64,000 nt of DNA from Methylomonas sp. UP202 (GCF_029910655.1 NZ_CP123897.1:1674001-1738000), one strand, 5' to 3'; shown: positions 39,096 to 47,564, counted from the first letter of the stretch. Notes: a model not told the origin generated them from the sequence alone. Made by a program: numbers and translations.

Positions 39096-39775
39096 ACGGC
39101 GCGGCGATTCGCATCCTGCTGGTCGATGATCACGCCATCGTTCGCGAGGGGTATCGCGCCTTACTGGCCAAGCAGCCCGATATGTTGTTGGTGGCTGAAG
39201 CCGGCGATGCGGCGACGGCTTATGGCTTATTCCGGGATGTCGATCCCGACGTGGTCGTCACCGATTGGAGCTTGCCCGGCCAAAGCGGCTTGGAATTGAT
39301 CGGCCGGATTCGCCAGCGCGATGCCCGCGCCAAAATCCTGGTATTCAGCATGCATCAGAATCCGGCGTTCGCTTGGCAGGCCTGTCGGGCCGGCGCGTTG
39401 GGCTATATCGGTAAAAACGAGGACCCGGAAACGCTGTTGCAAGCCATCCGCGATGTGCGGCGGGGCCGTCACGTATTGAGCGGCACCGTGGCCCAAGCGT
39501 TGGCGATGGAAAAACTCGGCGGCGAGGGCTGGGCCTTGGAAGCCTTGACACCGCGCGAATTCGAAATTTTGCGTTTATTGGTCGCGGCGCGAACGCCGGC
39601 ACAGATCGCGAAACTGCTCAATATCAGCGTCAAGACCGTTTGCAATAGCCATTACCTGATCAAGCGTAAATTGGGCGTCGGCAGCGACATCGAGCTGACC
39701 CGGCTGGCGATCAAGCTCAATGTCGTCGATTTGCTGGAGTTGACCGACCCCAACGAACCGGAACGCGACACCTAG
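39092..39775 (+). CDS. LuxR/NarL-family response regulator (MoxX-like)
   Basis: The 227-residue regulator has a receiver domain with Asp58 in VVTDWSLPG and a C-terminal LuxR helix-turn-helix (LTPREFEILRLLVAARTPAQ and ISVKTVCNSHYLIKRKL). It is coupled to the sensor kinase gene by an ATGA overlap and is surely its partner. Candidate targets are the divergent DUF2380-like gene or methanol-oxidation genes elsewhere. Both are inference. Confidence 0.88.
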   Translation: MNGAAIRILLVDDHAIVREGYRALLAKQPDMLLVAEAGDAATAYGLFRDVDPDVVVTDWSLPGQSGLELIGRIRQRDARAKILVFSMHQNPAFAWQACRAGALGYIGKNEDPETLLQAIRDVRRGRHVLSGTVAQALAMEKLGGEGWALEALTPREFEILRLLVAARTPAQIAKLLNISVKTVCNSHYLIKRKLGVGSDIELTRLAIKLNVVDLLELTDPNEPERDT

Positions 39776-39794
39776 CGGATTTGGCCCGGTACGA

Positions 39795-40097
39795 TCAATC
39801 CAGTGCTTGACCGGCTTCGTCGAAATTCAATACGGTGATTTCGCCGTCGACGTCGGTGATTTCGGCTTGGCTCAACGTGCCGTTACCGTGATAGCTATAT
39901 TGATGGCGCAGTTCTACGTCGCCGTAAACCAGTTTTTCCAGCAGCAATAGCCGTTCGTCGCCGTCGAAAAAGCCGCGAAAGTAGGTGTTGCGGTTTTCCA
40001 GATGGCTTGCGTCGGGCAGTTCGTTAACCAGTTTCAGGGGCAGCTTGACGCCGCTGTAGCTGATGAAATAGCGGCAGGCGCAGTTTTCCAATTCCAC
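39795..40097 (-). CDS. DUF6156-like small conserved protein
   Basis: The 100-residue protein contains CRYFISYSGVKLPLKLVNEL, NRNTYFRGFFDGDERLL and YGDVELRHQYSYHGNGTL. These match a small conserved family with an alternating beta pattern (DUF6156-like). The function is unknown. The start is taken as GTG at 40097 because GAGGA lies eight bases upstream. The in-frame ATG at 40139 has no such site and adds 14 unlike residues. It converges with the response regulator. Confidence 0.65.
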   Translation of the reverse strand: MELENCACRYFISYSGVKLPLKLVNELPDASHLENRNTYFRGFFDGDERLLLLEKLVYGDVELRHQYSYHGNGTLSQAEITDVDGEITVLNFDEAGQALD

Positions 40098-40194
40098 GGT
40101 GGGTTTCCTCGTTATTTTTTGAAAGCCTAATTTCCGCAAGTTTTGTGCCGAAATTAATCCGGCGCATAGACGAGTCCACGCGCTGAGCCGGGTT

Positions 40195-40215
40195 GGCGGG
40201 TGAAACCGCGCTTAC
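40195..40215 (-). repeat. Short hairpin repeat, copy 1 (REP-like)
   Basis: On the minus strand the element begins GTAAGCGCGG and ends CCGC, with a six-base loop between GCGG and CCGC. About 17 of 20 bases match copy 2 at 41878-41898. That copy is in opposite orientation, on the far side of the Fe-S gene. Confidence 0.5.
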
Positions 40216-40298
40216 GCCAAGGGCTTGATCGTTGAGTTGTCGCTATTCCAACGGTTCTCGCCGGATTAAGCCCGTAAAGTCTGTGGTAAATCGTTCGC

Positions 40299-40339
40299 GC
40301 CGGCCATTGATTGTCGGTTTTGCGACAATCGGCGCCGGC
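40299..40339. other. Two-segment hairpin upstream of the Fe-S oxidoreductase gene
   Basis: GATTGTCG and CGACAATC pair perfectly across the loop GTTTTG. After a 4/3-base internal loop, GCCGGC pairs with GCCGGC. The whole structure would be very stable in DNA or RNA. It lies about 100 bases upstream of the gene start and could be a leader element or an old mobile-element end. No T-tract follows. Confidence 0.55.
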
Positions 40340-40436
40340 CCAGCCGCGTTGCGTTCGCCGCTAACCAGCGATTTCGGCCGGCGGAGCAGGGTGGCTTCGT
40401 TTTTGCTTGATGCTGGTTTTCACTCGTTCAGCATTT

Positions 40437-41813
40437 ATGAAGTTGTTATTGGACTGGTCGTCCTACCGCAATGCCGGCATGGGCGATGCCTACGCCGACA
40501 TCCCCAAGCACGGTGCCGATTTTGCCAAGGCGATCGCGGTTTGCATCGGCAGCAAGCAATGCCAGCAACAGGCCGACAAGGGCGTGATGTGCCCGAGCTT
40601 TCGGGTTAGCGGCAATCCGGATTTGTCGCCGGGCGGACGGGTCAAGTTGCTGAAAGCCGCGCTGAATGCCGACGACGCGGAAGCGCTGTTCGATCCTGCC
40701 TTGGTCGCCGCGATGGATCTGTGCGTGGCCTGCAAGGGTTGCAGGCGCGAATGCGAAAACGAAGTGGACATGGCGGCGATCAAGGCCGAATTCCTGGCTC
40801 AGCAAGCGGCCCGGCGCGGCCTGCCGTTGCGTCGCCAATTGTGGGGGCATCTGCCCAAATTACTGAAGTGGCCGGTGCTGCGTCGGTTGATCGCGTGGCG
40901 CAACCGTTCGCCGCTGTTGGCCAAACTGGCGCAATCGGTGTTGGGCATTAGCGCCAAGGCGGAATTGCCGCTGCCGGCCGAGCGTCCGTTCCAAGTCCCG
41001 CGACAATCCAGTTTGGTCCTGCACCCGGAGTTGAGCGACCGGCAAGTCGTGCTGCTGGTCGACACCTTCAATTACTACTTCAACCCGGCCTCGGCCGAGG
41101 CGGCAAAAAATTTGCTAACGGCGGCCGGCTACCACGTCCATGTCGCGGCACCGTCCCCCACCGATAAAGACCAGCGGCCGCTGTGCTGCGGGCGCACCTA
41201 TTTTTCCAACGGCATGCTCGACCAAGCTCGCGCCGAGGCTCGCCGGATGCTGGCCGCGTTGAGCGAGCATATCGACGCCGGCAGCGCCATCGTCGGTCTG
41301 GAGCCGTCCTGTATTCTGAGTTTACGCGACGAGTACCTGAAATTGGGTTTGGGCGAATCGGCCCGTAACTTGGCCGAAAAAGTCGTGCTGCTGGAAGAGT
41401 TTATCGTCCGCGAGCAAAGCGCCAAGCGCTGGAATCTGGTTTTTCAAGCGATCCCGAGTCAACCGCGGGTGCTGCTGCACGGCCATTGCCACCAGAAAGC
41501 GGTCGGCTCGATCAAGTCGGTCCGCAAAATTTTAAAGCAAATTCCCGGCTTGTCGTTCGAACTGATCGAGTCGTCCTGTTGCGGCATGGCCGGTAACTTC
41601 GGCGTCGAAGCCGAACATTACGACGATGCCCAGGCGATGGCCGAACTGGCCTTGTTCCCGGCGCTACGCGCAGAGTCCGATGCGCTATTGGTCGGCAGCG
41701 GATTTTCCTGCCGCGAACAAATTGTTGGCGGCGGCTTCGCCAAGCCGCTGCATTTGGCCGAATTGCTGTGTTTGGCGTTACCCCAACCGGACGGAGAGGC
41801 TAGCACCGGTTGA
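40437..41813 (+). CDS. Orphan Fe-S oxidoreductase subunit (YdiJ/GlcF C-terminal-half-like)
   Basis: The 458-residue protein corresponds to the iron-sulfur half of YdiJ-type D-lactate/2-hydroxyacid dehydrogenases. A 4Fe-4S site reads CVACKGCRREC (C-x2-C-x2-C-x3-C). The region of the first cluster is altered (CIGSKQC then GVMCPSF). Two CCG-type domains contain CCGRTYFSNG and SCCGMAGNFG. No FAD-binding half is fused or adjacent. It may pair with a separate flavoprotein encoded elsewhere. The start at 40437 matches the point where the fused proteins switch from FAD to Fe-S halves. Confidence 0.72.
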   Translation: MKLLLDWSSYRNAGMGDAYADIPKHGADFAKAIAVCIGSKQCQQQADKGVMCPSFRVSGNPDLSPGGRVKLLKAALNADDAEALFDPALVAAMDLCVACKGCRRECENEVDMAAIKAEFLAQQAARRGLPLRRQLWGHLPKLLKWPVLRRLIAWRNRSPLLAKLAQSVLGISAKAELPLPAERPFQVPRQSSLVLHPELSDRQVVLLVDTFNYYFNPASAEAAKNLLTAAGYHVHVAAPSPTDKDQRPLCCGRTYFSNGMLDQARAEARRMLAALSEHIDAGSAIVGLEPSCILSLRDEYLKLGLGESARNLAEKVVLLEEFIVREQSAKRWNLVFQAIPSQPRVLLHGHCHQKAVGSIKSVRKILKQIPGLSFELIESSCCGMAGNFGVEAEHYDDAQAMAELALFPALRAESDALLVGSGFSCREQIVGGGFAKPLHLAELLCLALPQPDGEASTG

Positions 41814-41877
41814 GTGGAGCAGAAGCCGGCTAATGTTTGTGAAAGAGCTTGCGTTCGTGAGATTGAAAAAGGTGGGT

Positions 41878-41898
41878 GTAAGCGCGGCTTTAACCGCG
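41878..41898 (+). repeat. Short hairpin repeat, copy 2 (REP-like)
   Basis: The element reads GTAAGCGCGG, then CTTTAA, then CCGCG. CGCGG and CCGCG form a 5-bp stem. It is inverted relative to copy 1 at 40195-40215, and the two bracket the Fe-S oxidoreductase gene. Confidence 0.5.
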
Positions 41899-42030
41899 AT
41901 CGAAGACCTTCCGACACAGAGATGTCTCGCTCACCGGTGTTCAGAGTAACCAGCGTTGATTTTGCCTCGACCGCGAGTCCACGCTCGCTAACCCATTTTG
42001 TTTTTCGCCGCTTTGATAAGGAATCGTTCG

Positions 42031-43737
42031 ATGAAACTGTCCATAGATAAACCGCATCTTCAGCAACTGTTGACCGCTCACCCGCGCCTGACCGGCTTGA
42101 ACGAGCAACTGCGTTTCGGCAATAAAGCCCAGGTGTTTTACGATCAACTCAGCGGCGTCGAGATGGAAACGTTGGCCGGCATTTACGCCCAACAAGGCGA
42201 GAGTTATCAGCAACAGGCCGCGCTGCTGACGGCGTTGCGGCAAGCCTTAACCGACGATCACCGCCGCTACGGACCGGACGATCTGGAAAAACTGCTGCCG
42301 GACATCGCGAGCTACTTGTTGGACGGCGCGATTCACGGCTGGTTGTTTCACGTCGAGCATGGCGGCCGAACCCTGGCTTATTTAGTTACCCGCGTCGATT
42401 ACACGCCGCCGGGCGAGGAAGAAGCCGGGCGCATCCTGATCGAATTAAAAGCCAACAGCAAGGGCAAGATCGCGATCGAAACTCTGGTAATCCGCGGCAA
42501 GGATCTGGACCACAAAACCATTCCCGAAATCTTTGCCGGCAAGGGTTATTTGAAGGAGACCGCCGAGTTGACGGCCAGTTACGATGACGCGGCTGCCCGC
42601 TATTTCGATTGGCGCGGCCGCTACGGCGAGCAATTCTCCGGTTGGGGTACCGGCATCTACGCCGAAGACCCGACCGCCAGCCACCGCAGCAACGACTGGA
42701 CCCGCAAAAATACCGTGGTGCTGTCGTCCGGCGGCGGCGCGTGCCGGCTGGTCAACGACGAAAATATCCTCAGCGATCGGGTGCTGACGCTGGAAGCCTC
42801 CGGCGACATCTTCGGCACCTATTTGCGCAAGGCGGGCAAAAGCATGCGCTACGACAGCAAGACCGAGAGCCAGATGGAGCAAGCCAAGGCCGAGGTCGGC
42901 AAGGGCTTGTTCACCGAACTGCCGGTACACGGCTACATCCTGCTGTTTCATTTGGAGTTGCACCACCACGTCTGGGTCCATGTCGACGATATGCAGCCCT
43001 ACGTCTACCAGCCGGAACTGAAACAAAAGCTGATCCTGCCGCCCGAGCAAACCGATTTGATCGACATCTTGACCGCCGAAATGGACATGCTGATGGACGA
43101 CATCGTCGAAGGCAAATCCGGCGGCACCACGGTGCTGTGCGCCGGGCCGGCCGGGGTCGGCAAGACCCTGACCGCCGAGGTGTATTCGGAAATCATCAAG
43201 CGGCCGCTGTATCGGGTGCATTCCGGCCAGCTCGGCTTGAACGTCGCCGAAATGGAGAAAACCCTGAAGGAAACCCTGATCCGCGCCCAGCGCTGGGGCG
43301 CGGTGATGCTGATCGACGAGGCCGACGTTTACATCAAAAAGCGCGCCGATAATCTGGCTTCCAATGCCGTGGTTGGCGTGTTCCTGCGGGTGCTGGAATA
43401 CTTCAACGGCCTGCTGTTTCTGACCACCAACCGGGTCGACGACATCGACGAAGCCATTATTTCCCGCTGCATCGCGATGATTCGCTACCACTCGCCGAAC
43501 AGCGCCGACCGCCGCAAAATCTGGAAGGTGATGACCGAACAGTTCTCGCTGCCGATCTCGGACGAACTGATCGAGCAATTGGTGGACTTGTTCCCCGGCG
43601 CCTCCGGCCGCGATATCAAGGGCCTGACCAAACTGGTCGCCAAGTTCTGTATGCAAAAACAACTGGCGCCGACCTTGGATGTATTTATTCGCTGCTCGGT
43701 GTTTAGGGGCTTGGAGTTGGTGGGGGAGGCGGCTTGA
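42031..43737 (+). CDS. AAA-family ATPase with large unassigned N-terminal region
   Basis: The 568-residue protein has a C-terminal AAA module. Walker A is GPAGVGKT (372-379), Walker B is VMLIDEAD (about 425-432), and a sensor region LLFLTTNRVDDIDEAIISR follows. The first 340 residues are not recognised; their end (GYILLFHLELHHHVWVHVDD) resembles the region before the AAA module in some fungal-type AAA proteins. It probably remodels or unfolds a protein partner. A good AAGGA site precedes the ATG. It stands alone between unrelated genes, so no partner is visible. Confidence 0.75.
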   Translation: MKLSIDKPHLQQLLTAHPRLTGLNEQLRFGNKAQVFYDQLSGVEMETLAGIYAQQGESYQQQAALLTALRQALTDDHRRYGPDDLEKLLPDIASYLLDGAIHGWLFHVEHGGRTLAYLVTRVDYTPPGEEEAGRILIELKANSKGKIAIETLVIRGKDLDHKTIPEIFAGKGYLKETAELTASYDDAAARYFDWRGRYGEQFSGWGTGIYAEDPTASHRSNDWTRKNTVVLSSGGGACRLVNDENILSDRVLTLEASGDIFGTYLRKAGKSMRYDSKTESQMEQAKAEVGKGLFTELPVHGYILLFHLELHHHVWVHVDDMQPYVYQPELKQKLILPPEQTDLIDILTAEMDMLMDDIVEGKSGGTTVLCAGPAGVGKTLTAEVYSEIIKRPLYRVHSGQLGLNVAEMEKTLKETLIRAQRWGAVMLIDEADVYIKKRADNLASNAVVGVFLRVLEYFNGLLFLTTNRVDDIDEAIISRCIAMIRYHSPNSADRRKIWKVMTEQFSLPISDELIEQLVDLFPGASGRDIKGLTKLVAKFCMQKQLAPTLDVFIRCSVFRGLELVGEAA

Positions 43738-43962
43738 AACGCTGAACAGGACACTGGCCCGAAACGCCATCGGCGAAACAGATCGGAGACTTAGCGGTCG
43801 GCGGTGGCGTGGTCCAAGCGCGCGTCGGCTTAGAAACTTAGGTTTGTATCTCGGCTGACTCTTGAATGTATCGAGTTTTCTCGCGGCGGTAATCCTTTGA
43901 TTCGAGCCGAATGCTTGGGTATGAGACCTTCGGCCGCCGTGGTTGCGTGTATCGAGCAGAAT

Positions 43963-44715
43963 TTACTGATTTAACGACATTGTATGAAGAAGAGTCCAGA
44001 CATCTTGTTCTACGGATTCAAGACGGGCCTCATTCCCGGCGTCCACGGCACATTCAGCCGCTATAAAAAATGTCGGCGAATTGTTCTTGGCTTGGTTCGA
44101 ACCGATTATCGCGGTAATAGTTAATGCCGCCGATCTATCAGCCGTATCCTTGCCGAACCAATGTTTGTGCGTGGTTTGCCAGCCGTTGTATTGGCCATTC
44201 AGTTTAATAGCCTCGAAAGCAATTCGTATCGCCCGGTCGGAACGTTTGGAATCGCAGCAAGGAACCGATAGGCCGTATTCCAGATAGTGATTGATACCGT
44301 AACCCATCAGGACTCGATTTCTGACGTAAGCAATCTCAGACGCCAGTTTGGCAAAATCCCAAGCGTATCCGACTTCATTGGAGGTGTAGCGTAGCTCTCG
44401 AAACTTACAATCAGCAAGATGGTCGCGCCGTTTCAGCATTAGCAACGACTGGATTCCGCTGTCCGGCGGATGGTTTGCAGAGATTCTATTTAACTCGGCA
44501 AGGTATTGCGAAGTATCGTCATACCAGTGGCCGGGGACGGTCAATTTGACGATGCCTAGACGATCACTAACACGGGCCGGTTGCAACTGGGTACACGCTG
44601 ACAGGATCAAGACCGCAATCGCAAAGATTAAGTAAGAATATCCCAAAGCGATCAACAGGTTAGCGTGTTGAGCGGGCGGGAATATGAAATTGTCCCGAGT
44701 TTCTCGCGGGAGCAC
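43963..44715 (-). CDS. Hypothetical lipoprotein, last gene of the Sel1 cluster
   Basis: The family is not recognised. The 250-residue product has a hydrophobic segment ending LILSAC, a lipobox, with the Cys near residue 41. The mature part has a mixed alpha/beta look (IVKLTVPGHWYDDTSQYLAE and SPTFFIAAECAVDAGNE). The ATG at 44715 makes it overlap the upstream lipoprotein gene by 56 bases. A later TTG near 44658 would remove the overlap and give a shorter signal sequence. The base composition is visibly lower in GC than the flanking genes. Confidence 0.6.
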   Translation of the reverse strand: MLPRETRDNFIFPPAQHANLLIALGYSYLIFAIAVLILSACTQLQPARVSDRLGIVKLTVPGHWYDDTSQYLAELNRISANHPPDSGIQSLLMLKRRDHLADCKFRELRYTSNEVGYAWDFAKLASEIAYVRNRVLMGYGINHYLEYGLSVPCCDSKRSDRAIRIAFEAIKLNGQYNGWQTTHKHWFGKDTADRSAALTITAIIGSNQAKNNSPTFFIAAECAVDAGNEARLESVEQDVWTLLHTMSLNQ

Positions 44716-45334
44716 TTACAGCGTTACTATCCTCGATAAGCGGGATATCGGAAAACTCGGACTTGGAATCGATTGCCGCTTTCAAGTCTGGCTTTAGATT
44801 AGCGTAATCGGATTGTCTGTAGGATCGATTCCCGCATTCGGTGTTGTATTTTCCATTCAGTAGGTTCAGGGCGTTTGCCTTGTCGTTATAGGCGTTGACG
44901 GCTGCGTTATATGTCTTGATATCATCGTGATTTATTTGGATGCGTCGGTTGAAATCGTTCACGGCCTTGATGCTGTCGGCTTGTATACGTCCGCGTAGCT
45001 CATCCAACGCTTGAGTTTGTTCGTACAATTCCGTTTTTTCAGCCGCGAGTTTGACATTTTCCTTTTGCAAGGCCACTGAATCTTCCTTGGCTTTAATAAT
45101 ACGTTGGGCGCAAGCAACTAACTCGGATGCAGTCATCGGTTTCACTCCCGCTACCGATTGGCGAGATACGGCGTTACCGAGACTGGGCATGGCGACGACA
45201 TCCGAATCAAGAGCGGTTGGAGCGGGCGCCTTGGTTGGAGGAGCACTGCAAGCGGAGAGTAGGCCGCTGAATATTAAGGTAAGCCAATATCGTATCTGCG
45301 TTTGCCGCTGTGTTTCAGGGCGATAAATTGTCAT
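44660..45334 (-). CDS. Hypothetical coiled-coil lipoprotein
   Basis: The family is not recognised. The 224-residue protein has a signal sequence with lipobox LLSAC near residue 29. A long helical stretch (about residues 75-150, KAKEDSVALQKENVKLAAEK and onwards) probably forms a coiled coil in the periplasm. Two Cys residues in the mature part (VACAQ and TECGN) could pair. The ATG overlaps the stop of the Sel1-repeat gene by four bases, so it is translated as part of that operon. Confidence 0.62.
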   Translation of the reverse strand: MTIYRPETQRQTQIRYWLTLIFSGLLSACSAPPTKAPAPTALDSDVVAMPSLGNAVSRQSVAGVKPMTASELVACAQRIIKAKEDSVALQKENVKLAAEKTELYEQTQALDELRGRIQADSIKAVNDFNRRIQINHDDIKTYNAAVNAYNDKANALNLLNGKYNTECGNRSYRQSDYANLKPDLKAAIDSKSEFSDIPLIEDSNAVSAPARNSGQFHIPARSTR

Positions 45335-47457
45335 ATCGGGAGGTCGCGTTGTTGGATATTGGGATCAATGTCCGGGAAATAACTACGGTCTTTTTTGATT
45401 TTGAAGTCATTGGAATCGTCATCTTCGGCAAACTCGATTCGGTACCTTGTAGGTACATCGGTGAATCTACCGTTTTGCAACAGCAACAATTGTTGGACCG
45501 CAGGTTCATAACCTTGTTTCGCCGCCAACGTTGTCCATCGAATCGCTTGCTCTACATCCATGGTTTCCACACCTATACCTTGCGCATACATTAGCCCAAG
45601 GTTGTATTGCGCGAATGCATTGCCTTGTTCCGCCGCGGCAGTGAGATAGGTCACGGCTTTGCTCTCGTCTTTATCGGTGCCACGTCCCTCTAAATACATC
45701 ATGCCCAATAAAAACCGGGCTTTTAGATTGCCGTGATCGGCGGCGGTTTTTGCCCATTTGAATGCGGCCTGTTGATCCTTGGACCAGAAATAGCGAGATA
45801 ACCGATATTCAGCCTCCGAGTCGCCAGCGTTGGCTTGCTCAATCAACCAATCCAGTTGAAAAATCTCGTAAATTAAGCCGGTTTTGTCGTTTTTAGCTTC
45901 GATTAAAACCTGGGAACTACTGGCGGGAAACGGCCCTTTCCAGTTCGTCTGGACTTCATCACCATTCTTGGAATGTACGATGACTTTTTCGATCGGAGCG
46001 AGCTGGAAAACGCCGCCGTTTGCGCGTTGTTTTTCCGCCATGGCATACCATTTTTCGGACTCCTTCGTATCGATTGGGACGCCTAAACCGGCTCGATACA
46101 TCGAGCCTAAGTCTTCTTGGGCGGAAGCGTGCCCTTGTTCAGCGGCGGCCCTTATCCACTTTACCGCTCGCGAAAGGTCTTGTTTAATTTCCACGCCATC
46201 GCGCAATAACAAACCCAGGCGATACTGGGCATCGGCAAAATCTTGCTTTGCGGCGAGTTCGAGCCAACGCGCGGCTTCGATTTCGCTACGGGGAACGCCG
46301 TTGCCTTCCAGGTGCAGCAAGCCCAAACTTGCTTGCGCCATCTTGTGGTTTTGCTCGGCGGCCAGACGGTACCATTTGACGGCTTCTTCAACATCCATCG
46401 GCACGCCTGCGCCAATTCTGTAACAGTTTCCCAAATTGTTTTGCGCTTTGGCTAAACCCTGGTCGGCCGCTTTGCGATACCAGTCCGCGGCCTGTTTGGG
46501 GTCGATTGCGATGCCTTTCCCCTGTTCGTAAATCACGCCCAGCGCGGCCTGTGAGTCAGGTAGTACGGCGGCTTTGAGGTACCATTTACGAGCTTCGACA
46601 TAATCTTGATTTACCCCTTTGCCTTCAAAATACATGGTGCCTAAATTCTGTTGCGCCGCCGTGTAACCTTGCTCGGCAGCCGAACGAAATAAGGCTTCGG
46701 CTTCGGAAAAACTTTGTTTTACGCCTTTCCCAAAATAATAGAGCGCTCCCAAATCGGTTTGGGCTTGCGCTAAACCTTGGTTGGCGGACATCCGCAACCA
46801 ACGCACACCTTCGTCAATTTGATTGCCGTCCCGTAATAAAATACCGAGGTTATATTGAGATTCTTTATGGCCACGCGAGGCGGCAATTCTAAATAGACGA
46901 GCGGCTTCTTGCCGATCGGGATTCAAACCTCGTCCCAACTGAAATAGTATCCCCAGATTGGCGGTGGCGCCCAGATGGCCTCGATCGGCCGCGCTGGCAT
47001 ACCAGCGGCGAGCTTCTTTATAATCTTGATCCACCCCTCGACCTTGATCGAACATGGTCGCCAAAGACATCATGGCTTCAGTAAAGCCATGTTCCGCCGC
47101 CAAGCGATACCAATGCGCCGCTTGCTTTAGATCACTTGCGACGCCAAGTCCCTTGTCGTAAAACACGCCGATGTTATTTTGCGAATCCGGATAGTTTTGC
47201 TCTGCGGCCTGACGGTACCAGTGCAAGGCTTTTTGGTAATTCTGGGTAACGCCCAAACCCATTTGATTCATGACGCCCAAATTGTGTTGTGCTCGTTTGT
47301 CGCCGGATTCCGCCAGAGGAGTCCACAACGTTAACGCAGCGACGTAATCGTTCCGAGCCGCGGCAGCGACCCCGTCTTCAAAATTACCTGCAAAAGCCGG
47401 AGTGGCCAGCGCCAAGAAATAAAGTAACTGGATGGTGTTCTTAGTTAATGTTTTCAC
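45331..47457 (-). CDS. Exported Sel1/TPR-like repeat protein
   Basis: The 708-residue protein has a signal peptide ending in PAFAG and about fifteen Sel1-like repeats of 36 residues. These show the A-x-x-x-L-G-x-x-Y/M-x-x-G-x-G-V signature, for example AQHNLGVMNQMGLGVTQNYQ. About 80 residues between the repeat blocks (near 490-570) contain the non-repeat insertion KVIVHSKNGDEVQTNWKGPF. The tail, after the last repeats, is acidic. Such proteins act as scaffolds for partner proteins. It heads a three-gene cluster with two lipoproteins; the partner is unknown. Confidence 0.8.
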   Translation of the reverse strand: MKTLTKNTIQLLYFLALATPAFAGNFEDGVAAAARNDYVAALTLWTPLAESGDKRAQHNLGVMNQMGLGVTQNYQKALHWYRQAAEQNYPDSQNNIGVFYDKGLGVASDLKQAAHWYRLAAEHGFTEAMMSLATMFDQGRGVDQDYKEARRWYASAADRGHLGATANLGILFQLGRGLNPDRQEAARLFRIAASRGHKESQYNLGILLRDGNQIDEGVRWLRMSANQGLAQAQTDLGALYYFGKGVKQSFSEAEALFRSAAEQGYTAAQQNLGTMYFEGKGVNQDYVEARKWYLKAAVLPDSQAALGVIYEQGKGIAIDPKQAADWYRKAADQGLAKAQNNLGNCYRIGAGVPMDVEEAVKWYRLAAEQNHKMAQASLGLLHLEGNGVPRSEIEAARWLELAAKQDFADAQYRLGLLLRDGVEIKQDLSRAVKWIRAAAEQGHASAQEDLGSMYRAGLGVPIDTKESEKWYAMAEKQRANGGVFQLAPIEKVIVHSKNGDEVQTNWKGPFPASSSQVLIEAKNDKTGLIYEIFQLDWLIEQANAGDSEAEYRLSRYFWSKDQQAAFKWAKTAADHGNLKARFLLGMMYLEGRGTDKDESKAVTYLTAAAEQGNAFAQYNLGLMYAQGIGVETMDVEQAIRWTTLAAKQGYEPAVQQLLLLQNGRFTDVPTRYRIEFAEDDDSNDFKIKKDRSYFPDIDPNIQQRDLPI

Positions 47458-47509
47458 GAACGTTTCACGATACGGTTACTATTGGAGTTGTGCCGCAAAT
47501 CCGCGGGCA

Positions 47510-47519
47510 GGGGGGGGGG
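47510..47519 (+). repeat. G10 homopolymer tract upstream of the Sel1 gene
   Basis: Ten consecutive G residues lie 53 bases upstream of the Sel1 gene start. Seen from that gene they form a C10 run between the palindrome and the start codon. Long mononucleotide runs are slippage-prone and may change promoter or leader spacing. Confidence 0.85.
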
Positions 47520-47549
47520 TGGTCTAGTGGATGTTCTAGGGTGATTTTA

Positions 47550-47564
47550 GTAACAATCTGTTAC
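47550..47564. promoter_or_regulatory. Perfect palindrome, candidate operator of the Sel1 cluster
   Basis: GTAACA-ATC-TGTTAC is a perfect 6-bp inverted repeat. It extends to TT and AA with one mismatched pair on each side. It sits about 93 bases upstream of the Sel1 gene start. The regulator is not identified; no regulator gene is adjacent. Confidence 0.5.

Larger units (their letters stand above)
40098..40436. other. 339-bp intergenic region with two palindromic structures
   Basis: No gene is supported between the divergent DUF6156-like and Fe-S oxidoreductase genes. The region holds one copy of a short repeat (40195-40215) and a large imperfect hairpin (40299-40339). Both are listed separately. 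Confidence 0.6.

Noticed and set aside
42445-43770. 441-residue open frame antisense to the AAA ATPase gene
   Set aside because: It covers the Walker A and B region of a clear AAA protein and has no start context or known domain.
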